The position numbers were made by a program, and so were the translations under genes. From Aphanothece sp. CMT-3BRIN-NPC111 (GTDB lineage Bacteria > Cyanobacteriota > Cyanobacteriia > Cyanobacteriales > JAHHGU01), in the NCBI GenBank assembly GCA_019359765.1, contig JAHHGU010000053.1:1-38863 (forward strand): a stretch of 38,863 bases of DNA. The letters are read 5' to 3'. Positions 32,129 to 38,863 of the stretch are shown one piece after another (within the stretch, counting starts at the first letter, position 1; every line of letters begins with the position of its first letter). The notes beneath the pieces were generated by a model, which had not been told where the DNA came from, searched no databases, and saw only the letters and a list, made by a program, of their open reading frames with translations.

Positions 32129-33940
32129 TCACTCATCTGTTACTTTCAGTTCATAAAGATTCCAGAATGCCCCTCCTAGTTCAGAATATTTAATGCCAGA
32201 GATACGATCGCGCACTGTCTCCATTGATAGCGGATTTACTAGGTAAATAAAAGGCAAATTTTCCTGAGTGATGCGTTGAGATTCGACGTAGATAGCTCTA
32301 CGTTTATTCTCGTCTAGTTCACCAGCACCCTGAATGTAGAGCTGTCCTATTTCCTGCTCCCAGTCCGCAGCCTTCCAGCCCTTCAGCGGCGGATCTCCAG
32401 GTTGCTGTGCGAGGTTAAAGGCGTGTAACCCGCCTGTTATTGACCAAGTGTTTGCCCCACCATTTGGTTCGACGCCACCGCCGCCAATTTTGCCAATGAA
32501 ACTATCCCATTGCCGCTGTTTGTAAACCTTGTCAAGCATTGTATTAAAGGCGATCGCATTGAAATCTACTTGTATACCAATCTTGGCGAGGTCTTGCTTA
32601 ATTTGAGCGCCGATGGCTTCCCGCAGCTTATTGCCTGCGTTCGTAAGCATATTAAAGCGGACTCGATTGCCATCTGAGTCAAAAAGTTGACCTTGGGCGT
32701 TGTATTTAAAACCAGCTTTTCGCAGCAATTCCTTAGCCCGCTCTGGCTCGTAGTTATACACCTTAAGACCCTGTTCTGGGGATAAATAGTAGGGGCTTTG
32801 CTTATAAATTGGTGAGTTTTGGGGTTCTCCCAGCCCTCGGTAAAGATTATTAACCATTTGCGGGCGGTCAATGGCATAGGCAATTGCCTGCCGAAACTCT
32901 AGGGTATTGAACCACCGGGACTTAATCGGGTCTACTAAGGGCTGATTATTAGAATTTTTGGCTTGATTCAAATTAAAAGTCAAAAAAGTTGTACTTAGTT
33001 CTGGGCCACCAGTGTAGACTTTAAATTTGCCTCGCTTTTCCTCTTGCTTCAGTAGGGAAAAATATTCAGGTGAGATTCCGAGAGTATCCAACCCCCCAGA
33101 GCGAAACTGTAGAAAAGATGTATCAGTGTTTTCTACAATTTGCCAAATGTACCGCTCAATGTATGGCTGTTGGTTGCCCTGAGCATCCTTGCGCCAGTAG
33201 TAGGGGTTGCGTCGAAATACTACGCGCTCACTTGTTTGGTAGCTTTCCAGCTGGTAGAGACCATTGGAAACAATTTTTTTGGGATCTGTATCCGTTCCCC
33301 AGCTTGATAGAAACTTGGGATTACCTTCTGAGTCGTTTGTATTCACTAATTCTCGCAAGGCATGGGCGGGTAATATTGCTAGTCCTCCCGTATAACGCAA
33401 AAAGGGAGCAAAAGGCTCTGGCACAGTGAATTCAACCCGGCGAGCGTCCACTTTCCGCACAGTGGGCAGGGCGCGACTTTGTCCAATCCTGAGAATATCT
33501 CTAATATCAGTGGGAATCTTTTCGTTTAAGAAGATGTCATTGTAAGTAAAAACTACATCGTCTACTGTCAGTGGCTGACCATCAGACCACTTCAATCCTT
33601 CTCGCAGGGTGAAAACGATCCGCTTTTTGTCTTCAGATATTTCTGGCAAAGATTCGGCTAGGGCTGGCTCAAGTTTACCTGTAAGGCCGTTCTCAGTCAG
33701 TAATCCCTCATAAATCATATTGACAGGACTCGGTGACTCTTGACTTAGGGCATAGTTGAAGGTTTTGGGGTCACTCAGAACACTATCAACCAATTGAGGC
33801 ACCTGAGCGGCATCAGTTTTGAATTGTTCTGGACTACAGCTGGTGAGAGCGATCGCTGTTGTCAATGCCAGCAAAACAGCCAACCAACGACGCCAAGCTG
33901 CAATAGTAATGGATATCATACGGCTCCTGATAAAGACCAT
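32129..33940 (-). CDS. oligopeptide-type ABC substrate-binding lipoprotein (copy 2)
   Basis: 603 residues, same family and architecture as its two neighbours. Leader WRRWLAVLLALTTAIALTSC with lipid Cys35; then EQFKTDAAQVPQLV, KWSDGQPLTVDDVVFTY and ERVVFRRNPYYWRKDAQGNQ. Protein similarity to copies 1 and 3 is high over the full length, showing duplication from one ancestor with divergence in the pocket region. It lies 16 bp after copy 3, in one transcript. Confidence 0.9.
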   Translation of the reverse strand: MVFIRSRMISITIAAWRRWLAVLLALTTAIALTSCSPEQFKTDAAQVPQLVDSVLSDPKTFNYALSQESPSPVNMIYEGLLTENGLTGKLEPALAESLPEISEDKKRIVFTLREGLKWSDGQPLTVDDVVFTYNDIFLNEKIPTDIRDILRIGQSRALPTVRKVDARRVEFTVPEPFAPFLRYTGGLAILPAHALRELVNTNDSEGNPKFLSSWGTDTDPKKIVSNGLYQLESYQTSERVVFRRNPYYWRKDAQGNQQPYIERYIWQIVENTDTSFLQFRSGGLDTLGISPEYFSLLKQEEKRGKFKVYTGGPELSTTFLTFNLNQAKNSNNQPLVDPIKSRWFNTLEFRQAIAYAIDRPQMVNNLYRGLGEPQNSPIYKQSPYYLSPEQGLKVYNYEPERAKELLRKAGFKYNAQGQLFDSDGNRVRFNMLTNAGNKLREAIGAQIKQDLAKIGIQVDFNAIAFNTMLDKVYKQRQWDSFIGKIGGGGVEPNGGANTWSITGGLHAFNLAQQPGDPPLKGWKAADWEQEIGQLYIQGAGELDENKRRAIYVESQRITQENLPFIYLVNPLSMETVRDRISGIKYSELGGAFWNLYELKVTDE

Positions 33941-33956
33941 AAAGTTTCAGGCTGGG

Positions 33957-35753
33957 TTACTTCTCGGTCACTTTTAGTTCGTAAATATTCCAGAATGCCC
34001 CTTCCAGGGCAGAGTATTTGATGCCTTTGACACGATTGCGTATAGCAGTCATAGAAAGCGGGTTGATCAGGTAAATATAAGGTAAGTATTCCTGCGAGAT
34101 GCGCTGTGTTTCTGCATAGATCGCTTTACGCTTTGCCTCGTTGAATTCCTGTGCCCCTTTGATGTAGAGACGGCCAATTTCCTGCTCCCAGTCCGCAACC
34201 TCTCGATCCTCTATACCAGCTAGTGCCTGATTGAATGTATGTAAGTTACCTTCAGGAAGCCAGACATTGGCACCCTGATTTGGCTCAACTGCCCCACTCA
34301 AGGCTCCCAAATAACATTCCCAATCCAAGGTGTTGGAGAGTTTATCGGTTAGGGCATTGAAAGCAAGGGGCTGGAAATCGGCTTGAATGCCAATTTTGCT
34401 CAAGTCTTGCTTGATCTGAGAACCCATAGCATCAGCAGTCGCACTACCAGCAGAGGATAACAGTGTGAAGCGTACTTGGTTCCCATCAGCATCTAGCAAT
34501 TGGTTGTTATCGTTATATTTAAATCCGGCCCCCAAAAGTAATTCCTTTGCCCGTGCTGGATTGTAGTCGTAGACCTTTAGACCCTCTTTAGGAGAAAGGT
34601 AGTAGGGTGTTTGTACATCAATTGGCGAATTTTGCGGTTTACCAAGACCTCGCAAGAGATTATTGATCATAGTTTGACGATCGATGGCATGGGCAACTGC
34701 CTGTCTAAATGCCACTGTGTTGAACCAGCGAGACTTGATGGGATCAACTAAGGGGCGTCCGTTCCTTTTAGCTTTATTGAGATTGAAGGAAATAAACCTT
34801 GTACCGAATGCAGGGCCACCATTGTAGATGGTAAAGTTACCTCGCTTCTCTTCACGCTTGAGCAGGGAGAAATTTGTACTAGAGGCACTGACTATATCCA
34901 GCACACCCGACCGAAACTGAAGTAAGGATGTATCAGTATTCTCAACAAGTTGCCAAATGTAGCGCTCAATGTAAGGTTGAGGGTTGCCTTGAGCGTCCTT
35001 TCTCCAGTAATAAGGGTTACGCCGAAATACTACCCGTTCGCTAGGGGTGTAACTTTCTATCTGGTAAGGCCCATTGACAATAATTTTTGCCGGGTTTGTA
35101 TCTGTTGCCCAGGTAGACAAAAATTGAGGCTTGCCGTTTGAATCTTTAGAAGTCACAGATTCATATAAAATATGCTTTGGTAAAATAGCCACTGCATCTG
35201 TTGGTGCCGCAGTGGTTCGGAGGAAAGGGGCAAAAGGCTCTGGCAGAATAAATTCAATACGGCGATCGTCAATTTTTCTTAATTTGGGATAAGCGCCACT
35301 CGACCCAATTTTTAGATAGTCTTTGAATTGGTTAGGAATTTGCTTATTAAAGACTAATTCTTCATACGTAAAAATAACATCATCAGCCGTTAGTGGTTGG
35401 CCGTCAGACCATTTTAATTTCTCTCGCAGAGTAAAAACGATACGCTGCTTATCATCAGAAAAAGCCCAAGATTCAGCTAGTTCTGGTTTAATTTCACCAG
35501 CCCCGTTTATGGTGGTTAAACCTTTAAATGTGAGGCCAAAAACGTTGGGTGATTCTTGGCTGAGGATATAGTTAAAGGTTTTCGGATCGCTGCTAACGCT
35601 AACCACCAATTGAGGCACCTGAGCAGCCGAGGTTTTAAATTGCTGTGGGTTGCAGCCGGTGAGGGAGATCGCTGTTGTCAATGCAAGTATTACCGCCAAC
35701 CAACGATGTCCAGCGGCGGTAACGATAGCAGAGAATCTCATAATTTTTGTCAT
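33957..35753 (-). CDS. oligopeptide-type ABC substrate-binding lipoprotein (copy 3)
   Basis: 598 residues. Leader GHRWLAVILALTTAISLTGC with Cys34 as lipid anchor. Landmarks: PELAESWAFSDDKQRIVFTL, LKWSDGQPLTADDVIFTY and ERVVFRRNPYYWRKDAQGNP. This is the first gene of the tandem trio in transcription order, 65 bp after ispF. Three non-identical copies may widen the range of solutes delivered to one importer located elsewhere. Confidence 0.9.
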   Translation of the reverse strand: MTKIMRFSAIVTAAGHRWLAVILALTTAISLTGCNPQQFKTSAAQVPQLVVSVSSDPKTFNYILSQESPNVFGLTFKGLTTINGAGEIKPELAESWAFSDDKQRIVFTLREKLKWSDGQPLTADDVIFTYEELVFNKQIPNQFKDYLKIGSSGAYPKLRKIDDRRIEFILPEPFAPFLRTTAAPTDAVAILPKHILYESVTSKDSNGKPQFLSTWATDTNPAKIIVNGPYQIESYTPSERVVFRRNPYYWRKDAQGNPQPYIERYIWQLVENTDTSLLQFRSGVLDIVSASSTNFSLLKREEKRGNFTIYNGGPAFGTRFISFNLNKAKRNGRPLVDPIKSRWFNTVAFRQAVAHAIDRQTMINNLLRGLGKPQNSPIDVQTPYYLSPKEGLKVYDYNPARAKELLLGAGFKYNDNNQLLDADGNQVRFTLLSSAGSATADAMGSQIKQDLSKIGIQADFQPLAFNALTDKLSNTLDWECYLGALSGAVEPNQGANVWLPEGNLHTFNQALAGIEDREVADWEQEIGRLYIKGAQEFNEAKRKAIYAETQRISQEYLPYIYLINPLSMTAIRNRVKGIKYSALEGAFWNIYELKVTEK

Positions 35754-35818
35754 GTAGTAGCAGAGGCATAGAGTTGATGACCTCCCATCAATTTCGATCC
35801 TAGCCTTTGGAGGTAAGC

Positions 35819-36298
35819 TTAGTTGCCCACCAGCAAAACTACAGCATAAGCCGCAATTCCTTCTTCCCGTCCGACTGGGCCTAACTTTTCATTGGTAGTA
35901 GCTTTGACGCCAATTTGGTCAGGGTTTAATTTTAGGACACCAGCAAGGCGATCGCGCATCGCAGCAATATGAGGCTTAAGTTTTGGACGCTCTGCCACCA
36001 CTACTGAGTCAATATTCCCCACCCGCCAGCCTTTATCTTGCACTAAAGTCTGCACCTGAGACAGTAACACCAAACTATCTGCACCAGCCCACTGGGGTTC
36101 CGTGGGGGGAAAATAATGACCAATATCTCCCAAACTCAACGCCCCCAGCATCGCATCCATAATCGCGTGCGTGAGGACATCAGCATCACTATGCCCCAGT
36201 AACCCCATTTCGTGAGCTATCTCGACGCCGCCCAGAATCAGAGGGCGATCCGCGACCAATCGGTGGATATCGTAGCCATTACCAATGCGTATGTTCAT
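35819..36298 (-). CDS. ispF: 2-C-methyl-D-erythritol 2,4-cyclodiphosphate synthase
   Basis: 159 residues, normal length. Zinc ligands Asp10 and His12 (GNGYDIHRL) and His44 (VLTHAIMDAM), with GHSDADV at 35-41 and the substrate-binding KATTNEKLG. It catalyses the cyclisation step of the MEP isoprenoid pathway. It lies between trmD and the binding-protein trio, all on one strand. Confidence 0.97.
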   Translation of the reverse strand: MNIRIGNGYDIHRLVADRPLILGGVEIAHEMGLLGHSDADVLTHAIMDAMLGALSLGDIGHYFPPTEPQWAGADSLVLLSQVQTLVQDKGWRVGNIDSVVVAERPKLKPHIAAMRDRLAGVLKLNPDQIGVKATTNEKLGPVGREEGIAAYAVVLLVGN

Positions 36299-36366
36299 TA
36301 ACTATTAGCTTTTTGCCCAACCATTAAATCTGAATCATGTTGGTGTACTCAGTCAATAGCTGACAT

Positions 36367-36396
36367 CATCTGTGTTTATCTGTGTCCATCTGTGGT
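36367..36396. repeat. 10-bp tandem repeat CATCTGTGTT x3
   Basis: Units CATCTGTGTT, TATCTGTGTC and CATCTGTGGT follow each other in the gap between trmD and ispF. This is a widespread short repeat in cyanobacterial intergenic DNA. No gene is seen in 36299-36483. Confidence 0.6.
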
Positions 36397-36483
36397 TAAA
36401 GTTCAAGAAAGCTTATTTTTGCAAGAAGTTTATTGTAGTTGGGGACTTTAGAGCAGTAAGTTAACTGAAAACTTCGACCTTCA

Positions 36484-37191
36484 TCATGTTTCCAACTGAG
36501 AACCGGATTCTCTCAGCCAAGCCTCAAAAAGATCTGGGCGGCGATCGCGCGTTCTCTCGATCTGCTGTTCTCGCCGCCAACGGGCAATTTCAGCATGATT
36601 CCCCGATAGCAGCACGTCCGGCACCTTCCACCCTCGGAATTCAGCAGGACGGGTGTACTGGGGATAGTCCAACAAAATAGCCTCGAAACTCTCTACTTTT
36701 AGTGACTCTTCCTTGCCTACCGTTCCCGGTAGCAAACGCACAACACCATTAATCAGTGCCAGTGCTGGAATTTCCCCACAGGTCAAGATAAAATCTCCCA
36801 AAGAAACTTCGCGAGTTACCAAATTCAGCACTCGCTCATCCACGCCTTCGTAATGTCCGCAAACGATCGCTAACTGGTCATAAGAAGTTGCCAATTCTCG
36901 CAACAGCGCCTGATTCATCGTTTCACCTTGAGGCGTCATCAAAATCACCTCGCGCCTAGGTAAAACCGGCAGCGACTCCACCGCAGCAAAGATGGGTTCT
37001 GGCTTCATCAGCATACCGACACCTCCGCCGTAAGGCTCATCATCCACCCGCCGGTGTTTATCTGTAGCAAAGTCGCGGGGATTAACCAAATGCACTTCGG
37101 CAATTTGTTTCGCTAGAGCTTTCCCTACCAGCCCTGAACTCAAAGGAGAGGTAAAAAAATCTGGAAATAGGGTGACAATATCTAATCGCAC
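36484..37191 (-). CDS. trmD: tRNA (guanine-N1)-methyltransferase TrmD
   Basis: 235 residues from a GTG start. The trefoil-knot SPOUT fold shows PYGGGVGM at 53-60, GHYEGVDER at 112-120 and SLGDFILTCGE after it. TrmD methylates G37 of tRNAs reading CNN codons to prevent frameshifting. The usual bacterial partners (rpsP, rimM, rplS) are not beside it, as is common in cyanobacteria. No ribosome-binding site is obvious. Confidence 0.97.
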   Translation of the reverse strand: MRLDIVTLFPDFFTSPLSSGLVGKALAKQIAEVHLVNPRDFATDKHRRVDDEPYGGGVGMLMKPEPIFAAVESLPVLPRREVILMTPQGETMNQALLRELATSYDQLAIVCGHYEGVDERVLNLVTREVSLGDFILTCGEIPALALINGVVRLLPGTVGKEESLKVESFEAILLDYPQYTRPAEFRGWKVPDVLLSGNHAEIARWRREQQIERTRDRRPDLFEAWLRESGSQLET

Positions 37192-37843
37192 GCTCGGGTT
37201 AATAGGGGCTAGGGTTTTTCAAGAACAGATAACAAAATGTTAAATATTTTATAAAAACTCTTTACATTATCTGGCATTATGCATATAAAGAGTGACGCCC
37301 TAGGCGGAAAGCTTGTGGTCTCGGTTAAGGATTTTTAATCAGATCAGAAGTATTGTTAGCCGTTGGGTGTTAGGTGATATGCAGTCCGGTAGCATCGGTT
37401 GTGTATGAAGCGTCTTTTCGTAGTATGGGGACGCCCCGAGGGGGAGACGCGGGAATTCCCTTATGGTGGGGGCTTCCGGCTCTTGGACACTTTGTGACCG
37501 AACACAAAGCTTGGGTGAGCGATCGCCTGAGGCGCTGCTCCTCTCTGAGTCACTTCCTTGTCCCCCTTGCCGAATACCGGAAACTCCAGAGTTTCTGAAT
37601 AATAGCGCCCATATCCAGGAGCGAAAATCCAAATTAGGATAAATTGACGACGTGAAATTTGGTTCCAACCTCTTCCCAAGAGTGGGCGACAAACGACGAA
37701 AATCTAGCATTAGACTAAGCCTCGTCCCATAAGGCCGTGCGAGGTCAATCTAAAATCTAAAATCTAAAATCTAAAATCGTTTGACATCCCGATTATTTGG
37801 GAGAAAAAAGCCTTAAATTTACCTTATTCCCAAGAACGACACT
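37192..37843. other. 650-bp gap with a TAAAATC x4 heptamer array
   Basis: No convincing gene is seen. Longer open frames here lack family resemblance and overlap each other in opposite directions. TAAAATC repeats four times at 37751-37778. TTGACA at 37781-37786 could be a -35 box for cyanophycinase, but no matching -10 box is at normal spacing. I found no GTA-N8-TAC NtcA site here. Confidence 0.5.
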
Positions 37844-38695
37844 ATGCTGCAGTTAGAATCTCAATCCCACAGAACTAGGATGCCCCAATCTACTAAAACC
37901 GCCATTTTGGTCATTGGCGGCGCTGAAGACAAAGTTCATGGACGCGAGATCCTGCACACTTTTTTTAATCGTGCTGGGGCGGGTGAGGCTCGCATTGCCA
38001 TTATTCCGTGTGCTTCTAGAGAGCCAGCTGTGATTGGCGATCGCTACCGCCAAATTTTTGAGGGAATGGGCGCGAAAGTGACGAAGGTACTCGATATTAG
38101 GGAACGGGAGCAGAGCGAACACCCTGAGATCCAAGAGTACATTCAAGATTGTACTGGCGTTTTTATGACTGGTGGCGACCAACTGCGACTCTGCGGATTG
38201 CTAGCTGATACACCTTTGATGGAAAAAGTGCGGCTGCGAGTGCATTCGGGTGAAATTACGCTGGCAGGTACGAGTGCGGGGGCGGCAGTAATGGGGCATC
38301 ACATGATTGCTGGCGGCGGTAGTGGGGAGCCGCCTAACCGTTCCCTGGTAGATATGGCGACTGGGCTAGGAATTATCCCAGAGGTAATTGTGGATCAACA
38401 CTTTCACAATCGCAATCGTATGAGCCGCCTGATGAGCGCGATCGCAGCTCATCCTGACCGAATTGGTATTGGAATTGACGAAGATACCTGTGCCCTGTTC
38501 GAGAAAGATGGTCTATTGCAAGTAATGGGCAAAGGCACAGTCACAATCATCGATCCTGAGCAAATGTCCTACAGCAATCAGCCCCAAGTGGGAGCGAATG
38601 AGCCGATTAGTATCCATAATCTCCGGGTACATATTCTCAGTTATGGCGATCGCTATCATTTACACCAACGCACAATTCTACCCCCGGAGACTTAA
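37844..38695 (+). CDS. cphB: cyanophycinase
   Basis: 283 residues. A serine-type peptidase of the S51 family: nucleophile Ser144 in AGTSAGAAVMGHHM, GGDQLRLCGLLADTPL from 110, and the His-rich DQHFHNRNRM at 184-193. It releases beta-Asp-Arg dipeptides from cyanophycin, the nitrogen reserve polymer. ATG 37880 is an alternative start giving 271 residues (MPQSTKTAILVIGGAEDK), close to the Synechocystis form as I recall it. The usual partner cphA would be expected just right of the window, but no start is visible before 38863. Confidence 0.96.
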   Translation: MLQLESQSHRTRMPQSTKTAILVIGGAEDKVHGREILHTFFNRAGAGEARIAIIPCASREPAVIGDRYRQIFEGMGAKVTKVLDIREREQSEHPEIQEYIQDCTGVFMTGGDQLRLCGLLADTPLMEKVRLRVHSGEITLAGTSAGAAVMGHHMIAGGGSGEPPNRSLVDMATGLGIIPEVIVDQHFHNRNRMSRLMSAIAAHPDRIGIGIDEDTCALFEKDGLLQVMGKGTVTIIDPEQMSYSNQPQVGANEPISIHNLRVHILSYGDRYHLHQRTILPPET

Positions 38696-38863
38696 AAACC
38701 ACGGCAAATATTCCACGGGTAAATGTTACAAATAAGGGTGATTGTAACCCTTGATACCAGCATACCCTCATACCTTTGGAGTATGATTATCGCCTGGATG
38801 ACTGTTACTTTTGCAGTGAAATGTTCATCGTGAACAGTTTAGGGTCTTTTTAAAGCTGGAAAC
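38696..38863. other. region after cyanophycinase with inverted repeats
   Basis: GTTACAA (38725-38731) pairs with TTGTAAC (38742-38748), and the overlapping AAGGGT (38734-38739) pairs with ACCCTT (38747-38752), two exclusive stems. TGTTCA-TCG-TGAACA (38822-38836) is a further perfect dyad. These could be regulatory sites for the next gene to the right, possibly cphA. No gene starts within this stretch. Confidence 0.4.

Noticed and set aside
37339..37710. 123-codon minus-strand open frame between trmD and cphB
   Set aside because: Low-complexity composition, no domain, and overlapping open frames on the other strand with equal merit.

Overview
The window looks like a chromosomal segment of a cyanobacterium. 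HIP1-type octamers (GCGATCGC) recur throughout. Several genes are cyanobacterial hallmarks: the nitrogen regulator ntcA, the DUF3084 and DUF3146 proteins, and cyanophycinase (cphB). Short heptamer and palindromic repeats of the kind scattered through filamentous cyanobacterial genomes fill many gaps. I cannot name the species.

Layout. 1-1.4 kb: gene-poor, with repeats, hairpins, an interrupted small membrane-protein gene and the tail of a lost family-15 glycoside hydrolase. 1.4-4.8 kb: a small unknown gene, a DUF3891 protein, a histidine kinase with an RsbRD-like input domain, and a short-chain dehydrogenase. 4.9-6.1 kb: an exported WD40 protein. 6.17-7.88 kb: a graveyard holding a broken hicA beside an intact hicB, an hsdM N-terminal fragment, an intact antitoxin-like gene beside a broken vapC, and a 71-bp copied piece of the dehydrogenase gene. 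8.0-9.7 kb: an AT-rich OLD-family ATPase/TOPRIM nuclease, probably a defence gene. 9.9-11.6 kb: a YddA/SbmA-type ABC exporter. 11.6-12.3 kb: a 225-bp element bounded by perfect 16-bp inverted repeats. 12.3-15.8 kb: a LysR regulator divergent from an extradiol dioxygenase, a haem-type membrane protein and a probably exported intradiol dioxygenase. 16.0-22.3 kb: a minus-strand series (L,D-transpeptidase, methyltransferase, two coupled unknowns, thioredoxin-NHL protein, GTPase), with a palindrome array at 19.1 kb.

22.5-38.9 kb is mostly core genome: DUF3146, YqgF nuclease, DUF3084, ntcA with a perfect NtcA-type operator, fabI, hisB followed by a kinase-like and a DOMON-like gene, then a minus-strand run trmD - ispF - three tandem oligopeptide-type binding proteins - larB, and finally cyanophycinase.

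How the genes work together. NtcA (nitrogen control) and cyanophycinase (mobilisation of stored nitrogen) belong to the same physiology. fabI, hisB, ispF and trmD are housekeeping. The left half is accessory and eroding: both toxin-antitoxin loci have lost the toxin by frameshift plus nonsense mutation while the antitoxin frames stay open, next to a restriction-modification remnant and an intact OLD nuclease. No obviously new multi-gene system is present. The best leads are the toxin-dead antitoxin pairs with the adjacent OLD gene, the dioxygenase/haem membrane cluster, and the start-codon hairpin at 505-531.
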